Shown here one piece after another: positions 7,763 through 15,837 of a DNA stretch of 25,814 nucleotides (position 1 is its first letter; each line of letters begins with the position of its first letter). The notes under the pieces were generated by a model. That model did not search any database. It was not told where the DNA came from and saw only the letters and a list, made by a program, of their open reading frames with translations. The DNA is from JAWUWD01 sp034112085 (GTDB lineage Bacteria > Bacteroidota > Bacteroidia > Cytophagales > Cyclobacteriaceae). The stretch lies in assembly GCA_034112085.1 (NCBI GenBank), contig JAWUWD010000136.1, forward strand, positions 1 to 25,814. The letters run 5' to 3'. Both the position numbers and the translations under genes were made by a program.

Positions 7763-8563
7763 TTATCTCACAGCTAAACGTCTTATTATTCTAGCAAATA
7801 ACGATGGAAAGAACCGTTTAACGAATACGCCAATAGTTTCCTTTCCGCCAATATAGGCTTCTTGTTTTTGCTGCTCAATGACCTTTACTGCTTTTATGGC
7901 AAATAGCGCAGGATCCATACCTTTCGCTTGTGCAGGATCCATCTCATTTAGAGTATTGGCATCTTCAGTGAGTGCATTGATCGATACACTTGTATGAACG
8001 AACCCTGGACAAATATTGGTGATTTTGATATGGCTATCGAATAGTTCTGCTCGCAGACTATCGAAAAATCCATGAACGGCATGTTTGGAAGCTGCATATC
8101 CAGACCTATATGGAGTGCCAAATTTACCAACCAGACTAGTGATGTTGACAATGTGTCCAAAACCTGAGGCAATCATAGGTGCTAGCAGGAGCTTTGTGAG
8201 CTGTACGGGAGCAAAATAATTCACTTCCATCAATCGTCTATCTACTTCTAGGATTGTATCCTTCGCCAAAGATCGTTGACTAATTCCTCCATTGTTTATC
8301 AGTATGTCTACTCTCCCAAAACATTGAAGTGCCCTGTCAGTATGAAGCGCTAAATCTTCTGAGTTACTTAAGTCCATTGGGACTATTTTGATATATTGCT
8401 GCGTGTTCTTTGTGCAATTGTTCTTCACACGTTCTAGTTCTTGCTTTCTACGCGCAGAGAGGATAAGCTTGGCACCTTTATTTGCCAATTCATAAGCTAG
8501 TGCTTCTCCGATTCCTGAGGATGCTCCGGTGAGCCAGATTACTTTGTTTTGAAGTTTAGGCAT
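7763..8563 (-). CDS. Short-chain dehydrogenase/reductase (DHRS7-like)
   Basis: 266-residue NAD(P)-dependent oxidoreductase of the classical SDR family, substrate unknown. It has the cofactor motif TGASSGIG at residues 12-19, NNGG at 90-93 in place of the usual NNAG (common in DHRS7-like members) and the catalytic residues S143, Y156 and K160 (YAASK). A PG motif follows the core (NICPGFVHT). The open frame runs 50 codons further upstream, but that part contains an EKDK tandem duplication and no SDR sequence. The ATG at 8563 (MPKLQNKVIWLTGA) is the natural start. It lies 157 bases downstream of folA on the same strand and may share its transcript. Confidence 0.88.
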   Translation of the reverse strand: MPKLQNKVIWLTGASSGIGEALAYELANKGAKLILSARRKQELERVKNNCTKNTQQYIKIVPMDLSNSEDLALHTDRALQCFGRVDILINNGGISQRSLAKDTILEVDRRLMEVNYFAPVQLTKLLLAPMIASGFGHIVNITSLVGKFGTPYRSGYAASKHAVHGFFDSLRAELFDSHIKITNICPGFVHTSVSINALTEDANTLNEMDPAQAKGMDPALFAIKAVKVIEQQKQEAYIGGKETIGVFVKRFFPSLFARIIRRLAVR

Positions 8564-8620
8564 TTTGTAATTTATTAATTTTAAAGTCACCCCGAAGGGA
8601 TTTTTATCACAATTAAGACT

Positions 8621-8656
8621 TTTGTCTTTTTCTATGATTTTGTCTTTTTCTATGAT
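8621..8656. repeat. Two tandem copies of an 18-base unit
   Basis: TTTGTCTTTTTCTATGAT occurs twice with no gap (8621-8638, 8639-8656), between folA and the SDR gene. The copies are identical, suggesting recent slippage duplication in a 5' untranslated region. Confidence 0.8.
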
Positions 8657-8720
8657 AAAGAGTTCTTTGCTAAAGTCACGAAATAACATCAATAGGTTGA
8701 AAATGTGAATCAACCCTCAA

Positions 8721-9221
8721 TCACACTTTTTCATAAGTCACAAAGTCAAAAGCAAAGTCATGTCTTTCATCTTTTTCGTGAGATATACGGCTCGTTTCTT
8801 TCCAAATAGATTTGTCAAATTCTGGAAAGAAGGTGTCTCCTTCAAAGCTTCCTTTTACTTCAGTGATGTACATCCGGTCAGCATATTCAAGTCCCATTTG
8901 GTAGATTTGTGCTCCCCCAATGATAAATGCTTCATACTCTTCACTTTCTTTGGCAATATTTAGCGCAGCGGATAGATTGTCTACTGTGGTACATCCATCT
9001 GCATGGTACGCAGTGTTTCGACTAAGGATAATATTTGGCCTGTTCGGTAAGGGTCTAAATTTTTCAGGAATAGATTCGAAGTTCTTACGTCCCATAATGA
9101 CGTGTCGTCCCCTTGTTTTTTCGACAAAGTATCGCATATCATCTGGCAAATTCCATACGAGATCATTGTCCTTGCCGATAACACCATTTTCCGCTACTGC
9201 GGCTATCATTGAAATAATCAT
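8721..9221 (-). CDS. folA: Dihydrofolate reductase
   Basis: Reduces dihydrofolate to tetrahydrofolate with NADPH; supplies one-carbon carriers for thymidylate and purines, and the formyl donor used by fmt in this window. 166 residues, normal for bacterial DHFR. Motifs in order: SMIAAVAENGVIG at 4-16, the substrate loop VWNLPDDMRYF at 22-32 with D28 as the likely catalytic acid, HVIMGRKNFESI at 40-51, LPNRPNIILSRN, and the late IIGGAQIYQ. The ATG at 9221 is the only sensible start. A TATCTTTG box lies 26 bases upstream. The SDR gene follows on the same strand. Confidence 0.95.
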   Translation of the reverse strand: MIISMIAAVAENGVIGKDNDLVWNLPDDMRYFVEKTRGRHVIMGRKNFESIPEKFRPLPNRPNIILSRNTAYHADGCTTVDNLSAALNIAKESEEYEAFIIGGAQIYQMGLEYADRMYITEVKGSFEGDTFFPEFDKSIWKETSRISHEKDERHDFAFDFVTYEKV

Positions 9222-9247
9222 AAAGCAATATTATTATAAATTCCGGC

Positions 9248-9255
9248 CAAAGATA
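9248..9255 (-). promoter_or_regulatory. TAnnTTTG -7 box upstream of folA
   Basis: Minus-strand TATCTTTG is an exact match to the Bacteroidota -7 consensus, 26 bases before the folA ATG. No TTG was found at the expected -33 distance, so support is partial. Confidence 0.4.
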
Positions 9256-9277
9256 CTAAAATGTTATTCAGTTGATC

Positions 9278-9361
9278 GTTGATAGTTTGTTGTTCTATTT
9301 TCCGTTATTGTTTTCCAGTTATTCACATAATTCAACAGAAGACAACTGACCAACTATCAAC
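9278..9361. repeat. 10-base inverted repeat before the DASS transporter
   Basis: GTTGATAGTT (9278-9287) and AACTATCAAC (9352-9361) are exact inverted copies 64 bases apart, the second ending 3 bases before the transporter ATG. The region is built of AACTG/CAGTT-type words that recur after the gene. Confidence 0.55.
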
Positions 9362-9364
9362 TCT

Positions 9365-10798
9365 ATGAATAATTTTTCTTCCAAACACTTATTCTTGGTA
9401 CTAGGGCCAATGCTTTTTGGTTTAGTAATGGTGTTTCATCCTGAAATGTACCTAGAAGAGAATGCCTGGAGAGTGGTAGCCATAGCTTCATGGATGATCG
9501 CATGGTGGGTCACTGAGGCCGTACCAATACCTATTACGGCAATGCTTCCTTTGGTATTATTTCCTTTGACAGGTGTATTTGATGTGAAGACTGCCACAGC
9601 TCCTTACGGTAGCCCGATCATTTTTTTATTTATGGGAGGATTTATGCTGGCTCTGGCAATGGAGAAGCATAATCTCCATAAGCGGATAGCTCTCAATCTT
9701 ATAAGGATTACAGGAACAAATGGCAATGGAATAATTCTTGGATTTATGATTGCTACGGCCGCTTTGAGCATGTGGATTAGTAATACAGCTACAGCAGTTA
9801 TGATGCTGCCTATTGCTATTTCTGTAGTGGATTTATTGCAGGAAGGGAATGGATCTCAGGGTTTTGATAAGTTCAAGTTGGGGTTACTCCTTGGCATAGC
9901 CTATTCAGCAAATATTGGTGGAATGGGAACAATTATCGGCACTCCGCCAAACGTAGTATTAGTAGGATATATGGAATCTTTTTATGGTCAAGGAATCGAT
10001 TTCTTTGATTGGATGTTAGTTGGTGTGCCGGTAGTATTGGTATTGATCACGATTACTTATTTCTTATTGGTTAAAGTATTATATCCAAATAAGCTTGGTG
10101 CAATTGAAGGGGCAGATCAATTGCTGGCGGGAGAATTAGAAAAGTTGGGGAGTTGGACAAGAGAACAAAAGCTGGTTGCCATAATTTTTGGACTAACAGC
10201 ACTAGGATGGATCTTCAAAAAACAAATCAATGCAATAATTGGCGAGCCATTGCTTAGTGATACGATTACTGCCATGATGGGTGGAATTGCGATGTTCTGT
10301 GTACCTATCAATAAGAAAGGGGTACTACTGATGAATTGGTCAGCTATGAAAGAACTTCCTTGGGGCATATTGATTCTATTTGGAGGTGGACTCTGCCTAG
10401 CCAGGGGAATGGAGATTTCTGGAATTGTTAATTTGTTAGCCGCAGCGGCTTCAGAAAACGATGGGGTAGCAATTTGGATCGTGATAGGACTTCTGACAAC
10501 TATAATGTTGTTCATGACAGAAATAATGAGCAATGTAGCACTAACTACTATTATGATACCTGTAGTGCTGGGTATAGCAGATGGTATGGGGATTAACCCA
10601 CTTTACTTGGCCGCACCAGTCACTATGGCTGCTAGCTGTGCATTCATGATGCCGATCTCAACGCCACCAAATGCGGTGGTCTTTTCAAGTGGATTTATCC
10701 GAATGAAAGATATGATTAAGGCCGGAGTAGTATTGAATATAATCTCAATACTAATTCTCCTATTGGTTAGCCTGACTTTATTGAAGTGGGTATTTTGA
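9365..10798 (+). CDS. DASS/SLC13-family sodium:anion symporter
   Basis: 477-residue inner-membrane carrier of the divalent anion:sodium symporter family (substrates of the family: C4-dicarboxylates, citrate, sulfate, phosphate). About 11-12 hydrophobic helices. Both halves carry the family's Ser-Asn-Thr type clamshell motifs: SNTATAVMMLPIA and later MSNVALTTIMIPV. The GTPPN signature follows GGMGTIIG in the first half, and MPISTPPNAV is its counterpart in the second. The opening helices contain WWVTEAVPIPITAMLP, also typical. The specific substrate cannot be told from sequence alone. It is divergent from folA and flanked by repeats containing a 12-base inverted pair. Confidence 0.88.
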   Translation: MNNFSSKHLFLVLGPMLFGLVMVFHPEMYLEENAWRVVAIASWMIAWWVTEAVPIPITAMLPLVLFPLTGVFDVKTATAPYGSPIIFLFMGGFMLALAMEKHNLHKRIALNLIRITGTNGNGIILGFMIATAALSMWISNTATAVMMLPIAISVVDLLQEGNGSQGFDKFKLGLLLGIAYSANIGGMGTIIGTPPNVVLVGYMESFYGQGIDFFDWMLVGVPVVLVLITITYFLLVKVLYPNKLGAIEGADQLLAGELEKLGSWTREQKLVAIIFGLTALGWIFKKQINAIIGEPLLSDTITAMMGGIAMFCVPINKKGVLLMNWSAMKELPWGILILFGGGLCLARGMEISGIVNLLAAAASENDGVAIWIVIGLLTTIMLFMTEIMSNVALTTIMIPVVLGIADGMGINPLYLAAPVTMAASCAFMMPISTPPNAVVFSSGFIRMKDMIKAGVVLNIISILILLLVSLTLLKWVF

Positions 10799-10806
10799 TT
10801 AACAGC

Positions 10807-10872
10807 TATTCAGTTGGTCAGTTAGAAGTTAATCATTGGTTCAGTCAAACAGGCTTAATCCAAAACTGAATA
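10807..10872. repeat. Inverted repeat between convergent DASS and fmt genes
   Basis: TATTCAGTT (10807-10815) and AACTGAATA (10864-10872) are exact inverted copies in the 80-base gap between two converging genes. They could act as a weak bidirectional stop. The left arm overlaps AGTTGGTCAGTT (10812-10823), the inverse of a sequence before the transporter. Confidence 0.5.
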
Positions 10873-10878
10873 ACTGAT

Positions 10879-11793
10879 CTATATTTTATTTCCTCTTAAG
10901 AAAGATCCAATATCCATGCGTTTCTTTCCTTGGATTTGCAGGTCTTCAATGGACAGTGCAAAGTCTTCAGTTCCTAAATGTAAATAGGACTTATTATCAG
11001 TATCAATAACTCCTGGGGTTAGGTTTTTAGTAGTGATGCTTGTTTTGAATACTTTGCATGATTTCTCATTGAGCATCGTCCAAGCTGCAGGATATGGTGA
11101 GAGTCCACGGATGAAGTTGTAAATTTTGGTTGAAGGTTGCTGCCAATTGATCTCACAGGTCTCTTTGAAGATCTTAGGTGCATGATTGATAAATACGGTC
11201 TCATCTTGTGGAAGTTGAGGATAATCACCCGCTTTAATAGCCTTCACTGTTTTTAAAACAAGATGGGCGCCATTTACCATCAATCTGGCATATACAGAAC
11301 CCACATTATCATCCTTTGATATAGGCTCTTTTTCTTGAAATATGACATTGCCCGTATCGATTTGATGTTTCAGGAAAAAGGTAGTGACACCTGTTTCCTT
11401 CTCGCCATTGATGATTGCCCAGTTGATAGGGGCAGCACCTCGATACTGGGGGAGCAATGAACCATGCAAGTTGAAAGTTCCGATCTCTGGCATGTCCCAA
11501 ACCACTTCTGGCAGCATTCTGAAAGCCACGACAATTTGTAGATTGGCTTTGTAACTTCTCAATTCTTCGATGAACTCTGGATTCTTCAGATTAGTTGGCT
11601 GAAGCAAAGGGATGTTATTAGCTACTGCGACATCTTTGACAGGCGAAGTACTCAGTTGTTGGCCTCTTCCTTTTGGTTTGTCTGGGGCTGTGATCACAGC
11701 TACTATATTGTAACCATTATTGACCAATATTTCTAGAGGTGGAACAGCAAACTCAGGCGTTCCCATGTATATGATGCGCAAATCTTTATTCAT
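10879..11793 (-). CDS. fmt: Methionyl-tRNA formyltransferase
   Basis: Transfers a formyl group from 10-formyl-tetrahydrofolate to the initiator Met-tRNA. 304 residues, near the family's usual 305-315. It opens with IIYMGTPEFAVPPLEIL at 8-24. The catalytic centre is N108 and H110 in FNLHGSLLPQYRGAAPINWA, with D146 in IDTGNV. The C-terminal OB-like tRNA-binding domain covers about 205-304 (YPAAWTML is its usual landmark). The ATG at 11793 is the natural start. A TAGATTTG box ends 5 bases before it, so the message could be nearly leaderless. Confidence 0.95.
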   Translation of the reverse strand: MNKDLRIIYMGTPEFAVPPLEILVNNGYNIVAVITAPDKPKGRGQQLSTSPVKDVAVANNIPLLQPTNLKNPEFIEELRSYKANLQIVVAFRMLPEVVWDMPEIGTFNLHGSLLPQYRGAAPINWAIINGEKETGVTTFFLKHQIDTGNVIFQEKEPISKDDNVGSVYARLMVNGAHLVLKTVKAIKAGDYPQLPQDETVFINHAPKIFKETCEINWQQPSTKIYNFIRGLSPYPAAWTMLNEKSCKVFKTSITTKNLTPGVIDTDNKSYLHLGTEDFALSIEDLQIQGKKRMDIGSFLRGNKI

Positions 11794-11798
11794 TGGTG

Positions 11799-11806
11799 CA
11801 AATCTA
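11799..11806 (-). promoter_or_regulatory. TAnnTTTG box directly before fmt
   Basis: Minus-strand TAGATTTG matches the -7 consensus exactly and ends 5 bases before the fmt ATG. No TTG was seen 19-21 bases upstream. It is either a leaderless promoter or a chance match. Confidence 0.25.
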
Positions 11807-11960
11807 CACTAAAGTGAATTCTGAATAAGAAAAATAATAATTTTTTAGTTATCCCTGCTACGGATTTTGCCAGTTATATTAGCTTGATCATATTCGCTAA
11901 TTGGTGAGGATTTTTCCTTTGCTCTGCGAAATGGCTTAAAAAGTGAAATAGTATTTATTA

Positions 11961-12593
11961 TCAAGTAAGACTCTTCCTGAGATACTTGCTACAAATAGGG
12001 CAGTTTGGGATGTCATGACCTCTCGCTTGACAATATTCTCGACCATAGAAGATGATTTGCAAATGAAGTTTGTTCCAAAGGTGCTTAGGCGTTAGCCTTT
12101 TGAAGTCTTTTTCCGTTTGTACAACATTCTTTCCATTGGTCAGTCCCCATCGATAGCCCAATCGATGGATGTGTGTATCTACGGGGAATGCAGGTACACC
12201 AAAAGCCTGCGCCATCACCACTGAGGCTGTCTTATGACCAACTCCTGGAAGTTCTTCTAAAGCCTCAAAACTTTGAGGTACCTCTCCATTATATTTATTA
12301 ATCAAAATGTGTGACAAGTCGAAAATAGCTTTTGACTTTTTCGGTGATAGTCCACATGGCCTGATGATAGCTCTGATTTCGTCCACCGTTAATTTGATCA
12401 TCTGAAATGGACTATCAGCTTTTGAGAAAAGGATGGGAGTGACCTTATTGACACGTGCATCCGTACATTGTGCTGAGAGCAATACGGCAATCAACAAGGT
12501 ATACGAATCCTTATGATCTAATGGGACTGGAGTTTCTGGGTACAGTTCCTCCAGTGTATTGATGATATCTTGTACTTTTTCTGATTTGGTCAT
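11961..12593 (-). CDS. nth: Endonuclease III (DNA glycosylase / AP lyase)
   Basis: Base-excision repair enzyme that removes oxidised pyrimidines and nicks the abasic site. 210 residues, standard length. The helix-hairpin-helix is LPGVGHKTA at 115-123, with catalytic K121, and the catalytic aspartate is D139 in FPVDTHIHRLGYRWGL. LLSAQCTDARVN at 38-49 is also conserved. The C-terminal cluster loop is unusual: only C188, C198 and C201 are present, spaced C-x9-C-x2-C, and the chain ends nine residues later without a fourth Cys. The canonical pattern is C-x6-C-x2-C-x5-C. Its ATG is immediately next to the stop of the SUMF1-like gene, so they are co-transcribed. Confidence 0.93.
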   Translation of the reverse strand: MTKSEKVQDIINTLEELYPETPVPLDHKDSYTLLIAVLLSAQCTDARVNKVTPILFSKADSPFQMIKLTVDEIRAIIRPCGLSPKKSKAIFDLSHILINKYNGEVPQSFEALEELPGVGHKTASVVMAQAFGVPAFPVDTHIHRLGYRWGLTNGKNVVQTEKDFKRLTPKHLWNKLHLQIIFYGREYCQARGHDIPNCPICSKYLRKSLT

Positions 12594-13502
12594 TTACTCT
12601 TCAATTTCTATGATTTCCAATTCGCAAACATATCTCACTCCTAAAATCATTGATGGCTTGTCATAGGACCATCGAGACTTGATTGAGACACTGTCGATAT
12701 GATCTAAATATGATCCTCCTTTTGCTATTCCTTTCTGACTTATCATTTCGGAGACATTACCGATTAGGTGAATAATACCTCTACTATTAGTGAAATTTTC
12801 TTCTCCATTAATATTGACAGGGAAGTGATTGCCGTAATCAAATAAATCATGATACGACTTGATTACATTAAAAATGAGGTCTTTAGAGTTTTTGTGTTTG
12901 TTAAACGCCTTTTTAAAGTCCTTATAAGTTATTGTATCTGAATAAGCTGCCGAATAGGCTTTCTTGGGTTTTAACTTCTCTTTAAATGGTGTCTCAGGTT
13001 CTTTTACGCCATATTTATATTGTGAGATATCCGTTCCATCAGCTGCAGCAAATTCCCATTCCTTTTCAGTAGGTAATCGATAATTTACTTTTATTCTCTC
13101 ATTTGCCCTCAATCCAAATCCCAAGGGGAATTCGTTCACATTCATTTCAACAGCCTCGGATCTCCATTGCCCATAGTTGACGGCCTGCTGATAGCTAAGA
13201 TTAACTACTGGAGAATACCTGAAACTTGGATGAGTGAGATATAACTTATAATTAACGGAATCCTTAGCATTTTTGATGAAAATGGTGGTGTCAGGAATGG
13301 CGGCATTAATGACTTGCAGTGTAGAATCAGTTTTGAGATAATGAAGGAATTCCAACCAATGAATATTGGCTAATTCAGTTTTGTCAATGAAAATGTTGTC
13401 ATATAGATGGACGGTTCCTGGTGGTATATATGTACTTATGCTTTGAGAATATCCTAAATAATTCACAGTACACAGAATACAAATACCGACTAGTTTCTTC
13501 AT
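12594..13502 (-). CDS. Secreted SUMF1/formylglycine-generating-enzyme-like protein, probably non-catalytic
   Basis: 302 residues from the ATG at 13502 (MKKLVGICILCTVNYLGYSQ), which gives a clean signal peptide; a TTG two codons upstream is the only longer option. The mature part follows the FGE/SUMF1 fold: IPPGTVHLYDNIFIDKTELAN at the start, VVNLSYQQAVNYGQWR, RLPTEKEWEFAAADG in the middle, NVSEM and KGGSY near the end, then GVRYVCE. The paired active-site cysteines of true formylglycine-generating enzymes are not present, so a structural role, as in the gliding proteins GldJ/GldK that share this fold, is more likely. It directly precedes nth with no gap. The specific function is unknown. Confidence 0.75.
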   Translation of the reverse strand: MKKLVGICILCTVNYLGYSQSISTYIPPGTVHLYDNIFIDKTELANIHWLEFLHYLKTDSTLQVINAAIPDTTIFIKNAKDSVNYKLYLTHPSFRYSPVVNLSYQQAVNYGQWRSEAVEMNVNEFPLGFGLRANERIKVNYRLPTEKEWEFAAADGTDISQYKYGVKEPETPFKEKLKPKKAYSAAYSDTITYKDFKKAFNKHKNSKDLIFNVIKSYHDLFDYGNHFPVNINGEENFTNSRGIIHLIGNVSEMISQKGIAKGGSYLDHIDSVSIKSRWSYDKPSMILGVRYVCELEIIEIEE

Positions 13503-13531
13503 GGACAATTGGTAATAAACTAAAAGTAATC

Positions 13532-13581
13532 TTACAGTCAGAGATTCCGGATATTGAAATCTGAGAAATCCATGACTGTAA
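13532..13581 (-). terminator. Terminator-like hairpin after pgk
   Basis: TTACAGTCA (13581-13573) pairs with TGACTGTAA (13540-13532) across a 32-base loop. The stem extends to ATC/GAT with one bulged base, giving about 12 pairs. The following minus-strand sequence GATTACTTTTAG is only mildly T-rich. It lies 23 bases past the pgk stop and before the next gene. Confidence 0.45.
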
Positions 13582-13604
13582 AGATGGTGATAGTCGAGTC
13601 TCTA

Positions 13605-14792
13605 CTAGCCTTCAAGAGCCGCAACTCCAGGTAATACTTTCCCTTCCATATATTCTAACAATGCTCCGCCACCTGTGGATACATAAGATACTTTCTCTCC
13701 ATACCCAAGAATATTGATTGCCGCAGCAGAGTCACCACCACCTATCAGTGAGAACCCTCCATTTTCTGTAGCTTCTACCACTGCTTCAGCCACTCGGATA
13801 GTACCTTGCGCGAAGTTTGGCATTTCGAAGACACCCATAGGGCCATTCCATAGTATCGTTTTAGATTCTTCGATGATCTTGGCAAACACTTCTTTTGCCT
13901 GTGGGCCGATATCTAATCCCATCCACCCGTCTGGAATATTGTTATTCATGGCTATTTCTGTATTTGCTCGATTGTTGAAATCATCTGCGATGATTGAGTC
14001 GATAGGCAATTCTAGATTTACTCCTTTTTCCTTCGCTTTTGTGATCAATCTTTTAGCCAAGTCCAACTTCTCTTCTTCAACTAATGAATTACCAATTTTC
14101 CCGCCCATAGCTTTGAAGAATGTATAAGACATGCCACCACCGATAATGAGGTTATCCACTTTGTCAAGAAGCTGCTCGATGATCATGATTTTATCAGAGA
14201 TCTTAGCGCCTCCCATGATGGCGGTAAAAGGTCTTTCTGATTGTTCTAGTACTTTCTTGGCATTATCTAGTTCGGCTGCCATCACATATCCACAGCCCTT
14301 TGTGTCAAAGTATTGTGCAATGACCGAAGTAGAAGCATGCGCTCTATGAGCAGTACCAAAAGCATCATTGATATAGATATCTCCATGACTCGAAAGTTGC
14401 TTGGCAAAGTAGGTATCTCCTTTTGTCTCTTCTTTGTAGAACCTTAAGTTTTCTAGAAGTAAGATCTCACCGGCATTGAGGTTTGCAGACAATTCCATTG
14501 TAGAAGTACCAATGCAGTCTTCTGCAAATTTTACATCTGTACCAAATCGTTTAGACAAGTCATCTACCAAGTGCTTCAATGAGAATTGATCTTCGGGTCC
14601 ATTTTTAGGTCTTCCTAGATGCGACATCAATACTACACTACCACCTTCGCTCAATATTTTATTGATAGTTGATTCTGCAGCTCTAATTCGAGTATCATCA
14701 GTGATCTCGAATTTGTCATTAAGTGGCACATTGAAGTCAACGCGAACCAATGCGCGTTTTCCGTTGAAGTTGATTTGATCGATTGTTTGCAT
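13605..14792 (-). CDS. pgk: Phosphoglycerate kinase
   Basis: Glycolytic enzyme that transfers phosphate from 1,3-bisphosphoglycerate to ADP. 395 residues, the usual length. Substrate motifs in the N-terminal half: RVDFNVPL at 17-24 and SHLGRP at 57-62; LLLENLRF and INDAFGTAHRAHAS follow. The C-terminal half has MGGAKISDK, LIIGGGMSYTF, WNGPMGVFE and the nucleotide loop GGGDSAAA at 351-358. The ATG at 14792 lies 23 bases after the stop of the Sua5-type gene, so the two may share a transcript. Confidence 0.97.
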   Translation of the reverse strand: MQTIDQINFNGKRALVRVDFNVPLNDKFEITDDTRIRAAESTINKILSEGGSVVLMSHLGRPKNGPEDQFSLKHLVDDLSKRFGTDVKFAEDCIGTSTMELSANLNAGEILLLENLRFYKEETKGDTYFAKQLSSHGDIYINDAFGTAHRAHASTSVIAQYFDTKGCGYVMAAELDNAKKVLEQSERPFTAIMGGAKISDKIMIIEQLLDKVDNLIIGGGMSYTFFKAMGGKIGNSLVEEEKLDLAKRLITKAKEKGVNLELPIDSIIADDFNNRANTEIAMNNNIPDGWMGLDIGPQAKEVFAKIIEESKTILWNGPMGVFEMPNFAQGTIRVAEAVVEATENGGFSLIGGGDSAAAINILGYGEKVSYVSTGGGALLEYMEGKVLPGVAALEG

Positions 14793-14815
14793 AAGATTGT
14801 TTAAAAAGTATAAGT

Positions 14816-15766
14816 TTATTGCGCTGCAGCGCGTTTTAGTCTGTCGTTGATGGCTTTCCCTAGTCCTATGTCAGGAACGAGTTCAGCAATGATTTTATCC
14901 ACTGGCAAGCTATCCAATGTTCTTAGTTTGCCAAATAAATTTTGGGCAGCTTCGTTGAGATCCCCGCTTGAAGACAAGTGGTAATAATGTACTGACTTTG
15001 TGTATGTTTTCTGAAATGCCAATACTGCGAGTTCTTCTCCTTTATATTTTTCTAATAGAGAAGGAATATCTCCCAATATCAGCTCTTTTTTTGGTGAATA
15101 GTGACTTTTGAGCATACCTGGTGCTGTAGGATTAGAAGAGGAGTGAGGCATGAGTTTAGTTTTACCTACCATTTTTTCTATCTCCTCTATGCCCATTCCA
15201 CCTAATCGGTAAACGACTGGCATATCATTTTCGAACCCAATGATGGTAGATTCTACCCCTACAGTACAAGCGCCACCATCCAAAATATATTGTACTTTCG
15301 AGCCCAATTGGTCATTTACATGCTGTGCAGTAGTAGGACTGATATATCCAAATGGATTTGCACTAGGAGCAGCTAGCGGGAAGTTCAATGTCTCTAGTAG
15401 TAATTTAGTCAAAGGATGTCTTGGGATTCTTACAGCTACTGTGTCCAATCCAGAAGTTACCAGGTCAGGGATAGTACTTTTCTTCTTCAGAAGAAGAGTT
15501 AGCGGTCCTGGCCAAAATTCTTGGGCAAGTTGTAACGCTTGGTCAGGAATGTTTTCTACAAAACCAGTGATTTTATCTAACGAATCTGTATGTACGATCA
15601 ACGGGTCAAAGCTCGGACGTTCTTTGGTAGTAAAGACCTTGGTGATCGCATTCACATCGAAGGCGTTGGCAGCAAGCCCGTAGACGGTCTCGGTAGGGAT
15701 AGCAACTAATTCTCCCCTTTCGAGAAGTTCTTTTGCATAGTTGATGTTCGAACCTATTTGAGCCAT
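14816..15766 (-). CDS. L-threonylcarbamoyladenylate synthase, Sua5 type
   Basis: Makes threonylcarbamoyl-AMP from threonine, bicarbonate and ATP, the first step of t6A37 modification of ANN-decoding tRNAs. 316 residues: an N-terminal YrdC domain (about 1-200) with IPTETVYGLAANA, KERPSFDPLIVH and SANPFGYISPTTAQ, followed by a linker (PTAPGMLKSHYSPK) and a C-terminal Sua5 domain (about 230-316). The extra domain marks it as Sua5/YwlC-like rather than the short TsaC. The ATG at 15766 is the natural start. It uses threonine, and the window also carries the threonine operon, but no direct link is shown. Confidence 0.92.
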   Translation of the reverse strand: MAQIGSNINYAKELLERGELVAIPTETVYGLAANAFDVNAITKVFTTKERPSFDPLIVHTDSLDKITGFVENIPDQALQLAQEFWPGPLTLLLKKKSTIPDLVTSGLDTVAVRIPRHPLTKLLLETLNFPLAAPSANPFGYISPTTAQHVNDQLGSKVQYILDGGACTVGVESTIIGFENDMPVVYRLGGMGIEEIEKMVGKTKLMPHSSSNPTAPGMLKSHYSPKKELILGDIPSLLEKYKGEELAVLAFQKTYTKSVHYYHLSSSGDLNEAAQNLFGKLRTLDSLPVDKIIAELVPDIGLGKAINDRLKRAAAQ

Positions 15767-15801
15767 TGATTATGATTTTTACGAAGGTAATAATTTTGAT
15801 A

Positions 15802-15831
15802 TTGGATATAAATAGGATTGATCTATATTTA
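15802..15831 (+). promoter_or_regulatory. Bacteroidota-type promoter candidate
   Basis: TTG (15802-15804), exactly 19 bases, then TATATTTA (15824-15831). The spacing is ideal and one base departs from TAnnTTTG. The box ends 6 bases before the ATG at 15838, predicting a very short or absent leader. Confidence 0.35.
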
Positions 15832-15837
15832 CTACAT

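Noticed and set aside
8564..8713. Longer SDR start at 8713
   Set aside because: The 50-codon extension contains a repeated EKDK stretch from an 18-base duplication and no family sequence; MPKLQNKVIWLTGA at 8563 fits SDR N-termini.
9278..9361. Inverted repeat and AACTG words as a CRISPR or IS end
   Set aside because: No regular spacer-repeat pattern, no transposase, and no target duplication could be shown.
12594..13502. Active formylglycine-generating enzyme
   Set aside because: The SUMF1-like fold is present, but the C-terminal catalytic cysteine pair is missing.
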